From the NCBI RefSeq assembly GCF_037176765.1, contig NC_090023.1:49493366-49557365 (forward strand): 64,000 nt of DNA, in the 5' to 3' direction. Positions 1 to 53,350 of this stretch are shown in pieces (within the stretch, counting starts at the first letter, position 1; each line of letters starts with the position of its first letter). The position numbers and the translations under genes were made by a program. The DNA is from Anolis sagrei (lineage: Eukaryota > Chordata > Lepidosauria > Squamata > Anolidae). The notes below the pieces were generated by a model, which saw only the letters and a list, made by a program, of their open reading frames with translations, was not told the origin of the DNA and searched no databases.

Positions 1-105
1 ACAGTGCTCTCTGGATGTAGGTGAACTACAACTCCCAAACTCAAGGTCAATGCCCACCAAACCCTTCTAGTGTTTTCTGTTCGTCATGGATGTCCTGTAT
101 GCCAA
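1..105 (+). mobile_element. hAT-type non-autonomous transposon fragment
   Basis: This stretch matches the middle of the complete hAT-type element at 40012-41077 and its sister at 56016-56752 (shared wording such as gaactacaactcccaaactc). It is cut by the window edge on the left and runs into a different repeat, the hairpin family also seen at 5763-5880, near 105-150. No coding content is seen. Confidence 0.7.
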
Positions 106-407
106 AACACCTGGAGGGCCCAAGTTTGTCCATGCCTGCGATAGAGGAATAGCAGAAGTAAAGATAAAGGTTTCCCCTGTTGTGTTCATTGGCTTTCATA
201 ATGATGGCATATCACTAGTTGCTAACGCAGTGTTCTGGGGGATAACCTTTTGCTTTTGCATATGAAACAGATTATAAGCTAGGAGAAAAAACTTGGTTCT
301 CCAATCTGGTTCATTAAACTGCTTAGCATGAGGCACACCAGTTTGATCACCACACTGCCACTAACCATGTTATGTTGGCATAACACTTGAAAATAACTGC
401 ATTAGTA

Positions 408-697
408 AAGGTAAAGGTTTTCCCTGAAATTATTTATGTGTCCGATGCTGGGATAGTGGTGCTCATCTCCATTTCTAAGCTGTAGAGCCACCATTGTCCA
501 TAGACACCTCCAAGGTCACATGGCCAGCATGAATGCATGGAGTGCCGTTACCTTCCTATTGATCTACTCACATTTGCATGTTTTCAAACTGCTAGGAGCT
601 GGGCTCACCCTGCTCCCTGGATTCGAACTGCCAACCTTTCGGTCAGCAAGTTCAGGAGCTCAGTGGTTTAACCTGATGTGCCACCTGGGGGCCCTTG
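408..697 (-). repeat. tRNA-headed SINE, family A, minus strand
   Basis: Read on the minus strand it starts with a tRNA-like head (gtggcac...gtttaaac), then carries the family body with the phrases catgcaaatgtgagtagatc and catgaccttggaggtgtcta. It ends in a CTTTACCTTTA-like tail. Three other copies lie at 19726-20050, 44928-45232 and 51537-51851. The reading frame over it is a chance frame of the repeat. Confidence 0.85.
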
Positions 698-916
698 TTT
701 GAGCATAGTCTTCTCTAATGCAGATGCCCACATCAATGTGTGGGAGGTAATGCATGGCACTGGAGTAGAACCGTCCTAGTCTCCCTGCTTTAATTTTCAT
801 GTGTAATTTCCCTTTTTGAATATTTCTCTCTCTTTTGCCTTCAAATCATGTTGTTAAGTAGATATAGTGGTTGTTTTAGCCAATAGCATAGTGGAGAAGG
901 AGAACATGGTGTAGTG

Positions 917-1252
917 CAGTGATGGGCAACCTTTTGAGCTTGGTGTGTCAAAATTTGCCAAAAACCTGAGCATAACTTGGGTAGGGTGTCAACTCCGAGA
1001 AAAAAACAAACATAATTTTGCAATATTTATAGTTTAAATAAGAAAAATGTATATTCCATGCTGAGTTATGGAGTGAACATTGCTCAAACGTGCAGATGTT
1101 AAATTTGTAGAGCCTTTTACAAATTTAAGGATGGAATTAGATTGACTCTTATAAGATATACTTCTCTGTATGTGGCCGCATGTGGCTGCGTGTCATAAAA
1201 AATAGCCATGCATGTCAGTGCTGACACGCATGTCATAAGTTCACCAACATGG
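917..1252. mobile_element. hAT-type non-autonomous element with 8-bp TSD
   Basis: The element begins cagtgatgggcaacc and ends with an approximate inverted copy (ggttcaccaacatgg read as its complement). It is flanked by the direct repeat GTGTAGTG at 909-916 and 1253-1260, the 8-bp target duplication typical of hAT elements. It sits inside a degenerate SINE whose remaining part follows at 1261-1372. Confidence 0.75.
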
Positions 1253-1260
1253 GTGTAGTG

Positions 1261-1372
1261 AATAGACTCAGGCAGTTAAAACTCTCAGCCTCAGAGGAAG
1301 GCAAGGACAAATATTCTCTGAACAAATGTTGCCAGGAAAACTTTGGTAGGTTCACCTAAGGCAGAGGTTCCC
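1261..1372 (+). repeat. Sauria-like SINE remnant
   Basis: It contains the phrase ctcagcctcagaggaaggca followed by a diverged body, as in the fuller copies at 15746-15960 and 20160-20335. It was probably interrupted by the hAT element just to its left. Confidence 0.5.
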
Positions 1373-1500
1373 AAACTCTGGTTTTGCACTGATGTGACAT
1401 TAGGGACTGTGTGGTGGAGGGATGGATGTGTTGTTCTGTGGTGTGTGCTGGGGAAGGCATGTAATTTCATTGTGAAATAGCACAACGACAAATAATAATA

Positions 1501-1533
<33 letters not shown>

Positions 1534-2117
1534 GTAAAGAGTTTTAATCATTTTCTAGGCAAGATTGTTTTTCTAGGCAACAAAATTAGACCCAGGAGTA
1601 CTGACTGAAGGAAGCGGGCAGGTGAGGGGAAAAGGCTCCTTCCTTCTTGTTCCAGTCAGTTTTCCATGCTCTGCATTGCTTGGCTTCTTTCCTTCTTAAG
1701 GGATAGAAAGAGGAAGCTTTTCTGGGCACCTGGTACAAGGGAATCCACAGAGGTGCTAGGGGTTCAAGAAGACAAGAAGATCCACAGGAGGTGGGGATGC
1801 TCTGTGGGGATAGGTCAACCCCAATGGCTAGTTCTTCCAAGGGAAATGAGCAAACATGGAGAAGTTGATCAGGAAGCAAAAGGAGGTTATGACCAGTCTC
1901 CTGATACCATGAACAATCACTGAATTGTGTGGCATGAAGCCAGGTTTCATAGGGACCCCATAAGGAAGTATACCCATAGCATTTCAAGAGGGATTCTGGT
2001 TCCTTCCGGTTAATTCCAAAGTGTAGATTTACTCAAACACTTGGGAGGGCAGGTATGAAAAAACTGGACATGATCATAAAATGCAATGCTATATCACTGA
2101 ACACTAAAGTGTGGGGA

Positions 2118-2118
<1 letters not shown>
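1373..2118. other. upstream spacer, no gene seen
   Basis: It holds a (GAT)n microsatellite at about 1497-1531, which gives a histidine-rich chance frame on the minus strand. The remainder is ordinary sequence in which I recognise no repeat family or exon. Confidence 0.5.
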
Positions 2119-2155
<37 letters not shown>

Positions 2156-2400
2156 AGGCTCTGGCATAAACCAGTACAGGTGGTCCCAGTACTCATCGGC
2201 ACACTAGCTGACGTGCCAAAAGATCTCAGCCGGCATTTGGAAACAATAAACATTGACAAAATCACGACCTGTCAACTGCAAAAGGCCACCTTACTTGAAT
2301 CTGTGCGCATCATTCGAAAATACATCACAGAGTCCTAGACGCTTGGGAAGTGTTTGACTTGTGATTTTGTGATACGAAATTCAGCATATATATCTCATTT
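2119..2400 (+). mobile_element. R4-like LINE, 3' end with intact C-terminal frame
   Basis: After an (AAT)n run (2119-2155) the frame from 2159 reads about 59 codons without a stop to TAG at 2336-2338. The peptide begins LWHKPVQVVPVLIGTL and ends QLQKATLL...RIIRKYITES, which resembles the C-terminus of R4/R2-group non-LTR reverse-transcriptase proteins. About 60 bases of 3' tail follow. A longer relative lies on the minus strand at 61600-62330. The family assignment is from memory of such C-termini. Confidence 0.6.
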
Positions 2401-2519
2401 GCTGTGACATACTGTGGTTTTTGTGTCAGTAAAATAATAATGCACTTTTATTTGTATTCTGCTTTATCTCCCCGAGGAGACTCAGGACAGTTTCCTCATT
2501 CCTTTTTCCCGTCAGTGGT

Positions 2520-2866
2520 CACCTCGATCCACCCAGGAAAATCTCCTCTACATACCGGGCCCTAGGGAGGTACACCTGGAAGCTACAAGGCGTAGAGCTT
2601 TTTCGATCTATGCTCCAATTCTGTGGAATTTATTGCCTCCATACATTAGAGCAATGTCGGAGTTGCGACCTTTTGTTAAAGGCACTCAAGACTTGGCTGT
2701 TTGGTTGTTCATTTAAGTAAAGTGATCAGATCTAATTTTCCAAATAGTCACTGTTGAATGTTTTTATGTTGAATGTTTTTATATTGTATAAATGCTATTT
2801 TAGATTGTAAGTCACTCGGAGCACCTTGGTGGAGAGCGACTAATTAAGAAATAAAGTGAAGTTTCC
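2520..2866 (+). mobile_element. CR1 LINE, 3' end
   Basis: The + strand reads a diverged CR1 reverse-transcriptase C-terminus (arginine-rich AFSIYAPILWNLLPP-like stretch, then TQDLAVWLF) followed by the typical 3' UTR. The tail ends in the hallmark ttgtaagtcactcggagcac...gagagcgactaattaagaaa and AAATAAAG. Confidence 0.8.
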
Positions 2867-3019
2867 AGCATAGGTAAAGCATTCAATTATTGACACAAAA
2901 ACATACAGAATAACAATTATACAACATACACATAACACTATAAAACAATGTTACATATTTAAAAATTTTAAAAACCAGTTCCAGAAATAATTCCCATTGG
3001 GAAAAAGTTCAACTACCAA

Positions 3020-3430
3020 AGGGCAGAATTTCAGAGTGGGCCTAGACAACTATGAGAGGGCTGGGTTAGTACAACGAAGTAGACTAGGGCTAAGGGAGTG
3101 GGTAAAGTGCAAGCAGGGTCCTGCCTGATGGTTAGGGTGGAATTTGGGGCTATTTATTTCCATGGCCTGCCGAACAGCTTTAAAAGGACTGGGCTAAAGG
3201 GGAGACATAGGGCCAGGGAAGTGGGTAAAGTGCAGAACAGGGACCTAATTAATAGCTAGGGTAGGGCCTGGGGCTATTCATTTCCCAGGTCTACTGAATT
3301 GCTATAATAGGGCTGGGTCAGGGCTAGTACAGCGAGGCGGCAAAGGGCTGGGGAAATGGGTAAATTGCAGAGTAGGAATCTAACTATTGGGCAGGGTAGG
3401 GCCTGGGGCTAATAATTTGCAAAAGCCTGC
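3020..3430. repeat. degenerate minisatellite, about 3 units of 120-135 bp
   Basis: The phrases gggtaaagtgca and tagggcctggggctat recur at roughly 3099, 3220 and 3353, with looser copies of gggctgggttagtac between them. Units are diverged (several substitutions each), so the array is old. No coding frame crosses it. Confidence 0.6.
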
Positions 3431-3724
3431 TAGAACCACCAGGTTTTGGGGTCCTTGCAGAAGGAGGATAGAGACAGGGCTTGTCTTATCTCCTTGATGC
3501 CCTTGTATCACTCTGTATGGATGTGAGATCTGAATGGTGAAGAAAATTTACAGGAAGAAAAGCAACCTATTTGAAATGTGATGCTGTAAAATAGTTATGC
3601 TGATATGGCTGGCTAAAAAACAAAAAAGAGAAACAACTGGTCATTGAATAAAGGCATGGTGACTAAAATGAGTCAGGGAAGAGGACAATACGTGCTTCAA
3701 CTGTAGAACCAATGCTATTTATTT

Positions 3725-3868
3725 TATACAATTGGGTTAGTATAATTTATTTTATCAAACTTTATTAAAGTTTACAGCGTGCCTAATATGTATTGTTTTA
3801 ACTTGTATATTGTAATGTTTTAGTGGCTGTAAGCCATCTAAAATCTAAAAATAAACAAATAAATTTGG
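3725..3868 (+). mobile_element. CR1-like LINE 3' tail
   Basis: An AT-rich 3' tail ends with tggctgtaagccatctaaaa and AAATAAACAAATAAA, the layout of CR1 3' ends elsewhere in this window. It is too short for a subfamily call. Confidence 0.4.
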
Positions 3869-3910
3869 CACCACTTTTAATTGCTATATTTCAATGCTGG
3901 GAGTTGTAAT

Positions 3911-4952
3911 TTTGTTGTTTATTCGTTCAGTCACTTCTGACTCTTCATGACTTCATGGACCAGCCCACGCCAGAGCTCCCTGTCAGTCGTCACCAGCCCC
4001 AGTTCCTTCAAGGTCAATCCAGTCACTTCAAGGATACCATCCATCCATCTTGCCCTTGGTCGGCCCCTCTTCCCTTTTCCTTCCATTTTCCTCAGCATCA
4101 TTGTCTTCTATAAGCTTTCCTTTCTTCTCATGATGTGGCCAAAGTACTTCATCTTGGCCTCTACTATTCTTCCCTTCAATGAGCAGTCAGGCTTTATTTC
4201 TTGAAGTATGGACTGGTTAGATCTTCTGACGGTCCAAGGCAATCTCAGAACTTTCCTCCAACACCACAATTCAAAAGCATCTATCTTCCTTCGCTCAGCC
4301 TTCCCTATGGTCCAGCTCTCACATCTGTAGGTGATTATGGGGAATACCATTGCTTTAACTATGCGGATCTTTGTTGCCAGTGTGCTGTCTCTACTCTTCA
4401 CTATTTTATCAAGATTGGTCATTGCTCTCCTCCCAAGAAGTAAGCGTCTTCTGATTTCCTGATTGCAGTCTGTCTGCAGTAATCTTTGCACCTAGACATA
4501 CAAAGTCAGTCACAGCCTCCACGTTTTCTCCCTCTATTTGCCAATTATCAATCAGTCTGGTTGCCATTTTCTTGGTTTTTTTATATTTAACTGCAACCCA
4601 GCTTTTGCACTTTCTTCTTTCACCTTGGTTAGAAGGCTCCTCAGCTACTCCTCGCTTTCAGCCATCAAAGTGGTATCATCTGCATATCTAAGTTTGTTAA
4701 TGTTTCTTCCAGCAATTTTAGCCCCAGCCTTGCATTCGTCAAGCTCCGCACATCGTATGATGTGTTCTGCATACAAGTTGAATAGGTTGAGTGAGAGTAT
4801 ACAACCCTGCCGTACACCTTTCCCAATCTTAAACCAGTCTGTTGTTCCATGGTCAGTTCTGACTGATGCTACTTGGTCCTTATACAGATTCCTCAAGAGA
4901 GACACAAGGTGATTTGGTATCCCCATACTACCAAGAACTTGCCACAATTTAT
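3911..4952 (-). mobile_element. BovB (RTE) LINE, 3' part of the reverse transcriptase
   Basis: On the minus strand the frame at 4947-4645 encodes palm-domain motifs including GVRQGCILS and the catalytic LRYADDTTLMAESEE. The frame at 4491-4108 encodes the RTE C-terminal region (RRRLLLGRRAMTNLD, WTVRRSNQSILQEIKP, KYFGHIMRR). The left end (cagtcacttctgactcttca) corresponds to the BovB 3' end. The two open segments are in different frames around 4500-4640, so the copy is dead and 5'-truncated near 4952. BovB is the LINE shared by squamates and ruminants and is well known for horizontal transfer. Confidence 0.85.
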
Positions 4953-5004
4953 TTATGTATGTATTTATGTAATTTTACAGTCTTTCTCTGCTGGTCTCTC
5001 ACCA

Positions 5005-5105
5005 AACCCTCAGTAGTCCCTGGATTCCATAACATTAAATCCATAGTAGTGAAAATGATCTCAAACTGCATTGATTCCACAGTGCAGATGCACCCAGGAA
5101 TATGG
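5005..5105. mobile_element. foldback MITE fragment (family F)
   Basis: It contains tgcattgattccacagtgca and gatgcaccc, the terminal part of the hairpin-forming MITE seen more fully at 34505-34700 and 56848-57062. Confidence 0.5.
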
Positions 5106-5299
5106 TGGGGACTGCTAAAGCCTTCCAGCATTACCAAACTATATAAGCCCTGCCTTGACTCTTAAAGGCATCACACTGCTCTTTTCTGTCTGCCTAGAAA
5201 TTTATTCCCCGCCTACTTGGGAAACACTGGTTGACTAGACGTCAATCAAGCCAAGAGTCCACTTCCCATTGGGTAATTCCTTTCCTCACTTCCCCTCCC

Positions 5300-5465
5300 C
5301 TTCCTTACCGTAACCATGGGCAACCGGCTTAGTTACGCGTCCTCTTTGCGCGCCGTTGTTATCGAACTCTTCGGGGGCTTGGCCAATCAGCGCGCCCCAA
5401 CGGCGTGACGTTGCGAGGAGAGGGCGGGAGCCGTGAGAGGAAACACCGTCACGTGGCCGGGCGGT
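5300..5465 (+). promoter_or_regulatory. ARL13B: ARL13B CpG-rich promoter
   Basis: In an AT-rich region, 5300-5640 is suddenly rich in G, C and CpG. It carries no TATA box but has a CCAAT box at 5383-5387 (ggccaatcagcg), a CRE-like tgacgttg near 5406, a GC box (agggcggga) at 5421-5429 and a TCACGTGGCC E-box at 5449-5458, plus the X-box listed separately. It lies about 4 kb before the ARL13B start codon, just upstream of a consensus splice donor. The exact transcription start is not visible. Confidence 0.8.
5310..5324 (+). promoter_or_regulatory. RFX-type X-box
   Basis: GTAACC, the 3-base spacer ATG, then GGCAAC fits the general RFX X-box consensus GTNRCC N0-3 RGYAAC without mismatch. RFX factors drive ciliary genes, and the downstream gene encodes the ciliary GTPase ARL13B. 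The 3-base spacer is one base longer than the commonest form. Confidence 0.7.
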
Positions 5466-5641
5466 GAAGGCCGCGTCTGAGCAACGGGCCAAGCTGAAGT
5501 GGAGGCGAGAGCGAAGCTGTGGGCTGGAGGCCTTCTCTGCCGGCCAGGCGGGGATGTGGGTGGCCAGACCCCGCGCCCAGGGCTCTGGGCCTGCTCTCCA
5601 TGCGCTCCCCTCTCCCAGCGGCCACGGTGATAAAAAAGCGG
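5460..5641 (+). other. ARL13B: probable non-coding first exon of ARL13B
   Basis: The CpG island ends with GCGG followed by GTAAGG at 5642-5647, a good donor. The next good acceptor before the start codon is tttaattttag at 9462-9472. This predicts a 5' UTR split by a 3.8 kb intron. The 5' boundary given is a guess. It contains ATGs at 5554 and near 5600. If spliced as proposed, the frame from 5554 would end at TGA 9517-9519, making an upstream ORF of about 45 codons. Confidence 0.5.
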
Positions 5642-5762
5642 GTAAGGCACAGAGTGCTCGTCCGCCTAAAATAGATACCACAAAGGTTAAGTAACTCTTC
5701 TCAGCAGGAGGCTTCAAGGCAAATCCACACATAAGGCATAGAACAGGCATAGAACAGGCATA

Positions 5763-5880
5763 GGCAAACTTGGGCCCTCCAGGTGTTTTGGACTTCAACT
5801 CCCACAATTCCTAACAGCCGGTAGGCTGTTAGGAATTGTGGGAGTTGAAGTCCAAAACACCTGGAGGGCCCAAGTTTGCC
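5763..5880. mobile_element. perfect palindromic MITE (57-bp arms)
   Basis: The arms 5763-5819 and 5824-5880 are exact reverse complements with a 4-base loop. Beyond one mismatch, three further bases pair at the outer ends (cat/atg). The termini (ggcaaacttgggccctcc) match a MITE family also seen near 105-150 and 60178. The absence of any arm divergence suggests recent insertion or correction between arms. It is 120 bases into the first ARL13B intron. Confidence 0.85.
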
Positions 5881-6035
5881 CATGGCTTCTGTAGAATTAA
5901 TGCATCTTGACGCCACTTGTAACTGCAATGACTCAATGCTATGGAATCCTGGGATTTGTAGTTTGGAGAGGCACCAGCACTCTAGCAGACCTTGTAAGAC
6001 TATAACTTCCATAGTATTGAACCATTTTGACTTTT
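5881..6035. mobile_element. foldback MITE (family F), diverged
   Basis: It has the family phrases gtagaattaatgcatcttgac, atgctatggaatcctgggat and, inverted, ttccatagtattgaaccatt. It abuts the perfect palindrome directly. Confidence 0.6.
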
Positions 6036-6467
6036 TAAAAATAGCTAGATTTGATTTTCATGATCTTTAGTTGTTATTTTGCTCCGGCTGTTTCTGTGTT
6101 GAGAGCAAATTTAATTTTTAATTAAATGTGTTGCAAGATGAAGATTTCATTGCCGCAAACAGATATAATAGGTTTCTGGCACCACACTTGTGTAAAATTC
6201 TCTGATCAGAGTAGAAATCCGATGTCATTATTGTCCCTCCTTGAAGAATAGGCTGTGTGACACCAATCTTTCATGATATTTTTCCATAAGTGTCACCTGG
6301 TAATATGTAACTTTTGCTTTTCCACCTTCAGTGCTGTATAAAAATAGATCTAATCCAGATGAAAGACATGACACCACTTTCTTATGCTCTCCGGTGTTAA
6401 GGAGAGGCACAGCAACGTTTGCAAAGCATTTCTGAATCATGATTTGCTCCTCATTCACCTTTATTTA
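6036..6467. other. ARL13B first intron, no feature recognised
   Basis: Ordinary AT-rich intron sequence between two MITE clusters. I see no repeat family, exon or structured RNA in it. Confidence 0.5.
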
Positions 6468-7135
6468 GGGCCCTTCCACACAGCCCTATATTCCAGAATA
6501 TCAAGAAATTCCCACAATATCCGCTTTGAACCGGGTTATCTGAGTCAACACTGCTCTATATTCCAGTTCAAAGCAAATAATGTGGGATTTTTTGTCTTGA
6601 TATTCTGGGATATAGGGCTGTGTGGCAGAGCCCCGAGAGCCCTTCTACACAGCCCTATATCCTAGAATATCATGGCAAAAATTCCCACATTTTCTGCTTT
6701 GAACTGGATTATCTGAGTCCACACTGCCCTATATTCCACTTCAAAGCAGATAATGTGGGATTTTCTGCCTTGATGTTCTGGGATATAGGACTGTGTGGCA
6801 GAGCCCTGAGAACCATTCCACACAGTCCCATTTCCCAGAATATCAAGGCAGAAATTCCCACAATATCCGCTTTGAACCGGGTTATCTGAGTCCACACAGT
6901 CCTATATCCCAGTTCAAAGCAGATAATGTGGGATTTTCTGTCTTGATATTCTGGAATATAGGGCTGTGTGGCAGAGCCCTGGGAGCCCTTCCACACAGCC
7001 TTATAACCAAGAATATCAAGGCAGAAAATCCCACAGTATCTATCTACTTTGAATTGGTTATCTGAGTCCACACTGCCATATATTCTAGTTCAAAGCAGAT
7101 AATGTGGGATTTTCTTCAGATGTGTGGAAGGGTCC
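6468..7135. repeat. four-unit tandem array of a subterminal-repeat MITE
   Basis: Units begin near 6468, 6637, 6810 and 6983 and are about 170 bases long. Each opens with ccttccacacag, contains the central phrase ggttatctgagtccacact and closes with an inverted copy ending ctgtgtgg. The three junctions all read gcagagccc followed by a short purine stretch and the next unit head, so the array arose by amplifying one unit with its flank. Several overlapping frames on both strands are by-products of the inverted structure. Confidence 0.85.
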
Positions 7136-7320
7136 TAAGTGTGAAAAAGTATGCAGAAGCAAAAACCAGTTTTGTATACTTTGTCATGCATTGTGTATTG
7201 GGAGAAATGAGAGATAATCCAATACGTAATAACAATTGTTGCGGAGCTAAAGCAGGGAGAGGTGGACTAAAGTTATCAGATGATTCCTGAAGAGGAGTAT
7301 TCTTGAGTTAATCTCTTACA

Positions 7321-7446
7321 GCCCTTCCACACAGTCATATTACCCAGAATATCGAGGCAGGTAATCCACAATATCTGCTTTGAACTGGGTTATCTGAGTC
7401 CACACTGCCTTATAATGTGGATTTATTCAACTGTTTGGAAGGGGCC
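7321..7446. mobile_element. single copy of the array MITE
   Basis: It begins gcccttccacacag, has the same centre (ggttatctgagtccacact) and ends ggaaggggcc. It is an unamplified relative of the 6468-7135 array, 185 bases away. Confidence 0.8.
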
Positions 7447-7974
7447 TAAGTTAAAAAAAAGTTTCCAACTCCAAACATTGGCTCCAAGGACACATTTACA
7501 CTGACCACAAGTCAGTTTCAAATCAGTATTGATGAAAGTGGTTTCATTATGCAGATAATTACACAGGAAATCCTCAACCACTTTGATAGCAATTACACAA
7601 ACCACAGAGCATTTGTGCAGATTAAGGGCTATCTTTTTGAATGCTTTGTCTAACCACCATAATTTGAAGCTAGCATTGAACTGCATTAAGTGGTCAGTGT
7701 AGATGTGGCCTGTCAGGGACCTAAGGAAATCATTGGATGTTACTCTGCCCCTAGATATCATTCAGCCGATGGAAGTGCTCTAGGAAGGAATCTGGCCCAT
7801 GCTTACCCTAGGTATCTTTATCCCTTTTACAGAAATCGTTTTCTTCAAAGCAATGTTTTTAATCTGGTGTCTTAAGCGTACAAAAATAAATCATTGCTTT
7901 CCAAAATGGGTAGTATTGCTCACTGAAGGGTACTCAAATGATCCAGGTAGTAGCCTTGGGTGAAAATGGGGAGA
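7447..7974. other. intron sequence, no gene seen
   Basis: A minus-strand frame of 112 codons crosses 7423-7761 but shows no recognisable domain, compositional bias or splice context. I treat the stretch as non-coding. Confidence 0.5.
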
Positions 7975-8580
7975 GGCATTGACTAAAGAAGGCTACCCAA
8001 TTGAAATACCTAGGGTCATTGTTCTCTATAGATGGCGACACAATACCAGATGTATGGTCATGAATAAATGCAGCCTGGTTGAAATGGTGAAACATTACTG
8101 GCATTCTGTTTGACTCAAAACTGCCTGAACAACTCTAGGCTAAGATATACACTATAGTTGTTTTCCCAGTAGCCCTCTACAGGATAGAGGGCTGGCCAGC
8201 AACAAGGAAACACGAACAAACCCTTAACACAATAGAAATGAAAATGCTGACACTTTTTGACTATGTGCCAAATGATGACACCCACCAAAGATTAGGAATA
8301 AAAATGATCAGGAAGAAGCGGGAAGCAAGACAACAGTGGTACGATGATTCCATGAGAAGAGAACCAACATCAGCAGCAAAAACAGCACTACGTTTGGAAA
8401 TTGCAGGACAATGACCACGTGGATGGCCAAAGAAAAATGGATGAACACCATCAACGAAGACATGCGTGCTGCCAACCTGAGACCTGAAGATGCCCAAAAC
8501 AAAGCCCCTTGGAAATGACCGTCACAATGCTAACTTCTCCATTGGGAAAATAGCTTAGAAAGAAAAAAAAAAGTGGAAAC
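7975..8580 (+). mobile_element. RTE-like LINE, C-terminal part
   Basis: The + strand reads, with interruptions, KYLGSLFSIDGD, KHEQTLNTIEMKML, RREPTSAAKTALRLEIAG and NEDMRAANLRPEDAQNKAPWK, then a stop and an A-rich tail (about 8560-8578). This layout fits the C-terminus of RTE-group LINE proteins. It is 5'-truncated and decayed. Confidence 0.65.
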
Positions 8581-9472
8581 AAAAAAGACAAGTTTTTTTA
8601 AAAAAAAACATAGACACTTGAACATCACTTTAAAACATTGTTTTGGAGAAAATAACTTCTATAGAAGGGTTATGGACCAGATTCCTTCCTAGAGCATGCA
8701 TGTTTTATCTGTTGTGTAACAAAGTTGAAGTCCTAGTGATTACTTTATTTTCCAAATGGACACACAAAATGCAAGTTATAACCAGTCAGTGTTGGCAGGT
8801 GAGCGTGTTGGGCATTATTGGAAAGTCCAGCTTTCACTGGCAGGAACGTGTGCGTGAAATGACAGTATTGTACTATAAATAAGTTACTTGTATGACATTT
8901 AATGTTGGTTGTTTCTTAATTGTGTGACAAACAATTAACATTAGTGCAAATGTAATAATTTTTAAAAAAATTAATTCATTTAATACATTTATAGCAGCAT
9001 ATTGAATTTATCCGTCTTCCTTTAGGATTATTTTTTAATGTTATTCATATTTTTATTTTAATATTCTTCTTTATCTTAGTTTTCTGTGAGTAATGTAAAT
9101 GTTACTATGGGTGATTTTCATAAATAATTTTATAATCTAAAGCTCCCAAGTGTCTTACTTACAACTTCTTTATCATGTTTTAGGATGTAGGTAGAAATAG
9201 AAACATGTAAGAGAATGCAAATTTGTTGCTGCATCTCTCTGTTTGTTCACTTAAGGAATGTAGATTTCCAGAGAGGCACTGAGTTTTTTTTTTCTGAAAA
9301 TGGTGGTAGGCCAAATAAGTTTAGGAACCTCTGAATTAAAGGCTCACCAAACACAGTAATGCTTAATGGGCCAACTAACTGAACAAATCTTTATTATGAT
9401 AGTCTTTGTGGTAAATGTTGGCAACAACTTCTTACTGATTGTTCTTTCAACTCTCTGTTTCTTTAATTTTAG
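8581..9472. other. ARL13B first intron, 3' part
   Basis: AT-rich sequence without recognised repeats. It ends in the pyrimidine-rich acceptor tttctttaattttag at 9458-9472. Confidence 0.5.
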
Positions 9473-9596
9473 CTGGATTATTTCTTACCATACATATTCC
9501 ACATTGGTGCATCTTTTGATTGAAAGTTAAGGATCTGTCTCCAGACTGCATCTACAGTTCATTTGGTGTGGTCCTCTGAATGGCTATTGGATAGGG

Positions 9597-53350
<43,754 letters not shown>

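Noticed and set aside
1291-1551. Histidine-rich minus-strand frame of 86 codons
   Set aside because: It is the translation of a (GAT)n microsatellite plus flanking repeat; no gene signature.
5464-5694. Plus-strand frame in the ARL13B first exon
   Set aside because: It lacks an ATG at its start (GTG), passes through the splice donor at 5642 and has no homology I recognise.
5286-5807. 173-codon minus-strand frame across the CpG island
   Set aside because: Long frames are expected in GC-rich DNA; it runs into a MITE palindrome and shows no domain. It also does not resemble a PROS1 first exon, the divergent neighbour expected from the human map.
6620-7071. Overlapping frames on both strands with repeated FWDIGLCGRA-like text
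   Set aside because: They are by-products of the MITE tandem array with inverted ends.
6468-7446. Possible CRISPR-like repeat array
   Set aside because: Units are about 170 bases with internal inverted repeats and no spacers; the DNA is vertebrate.
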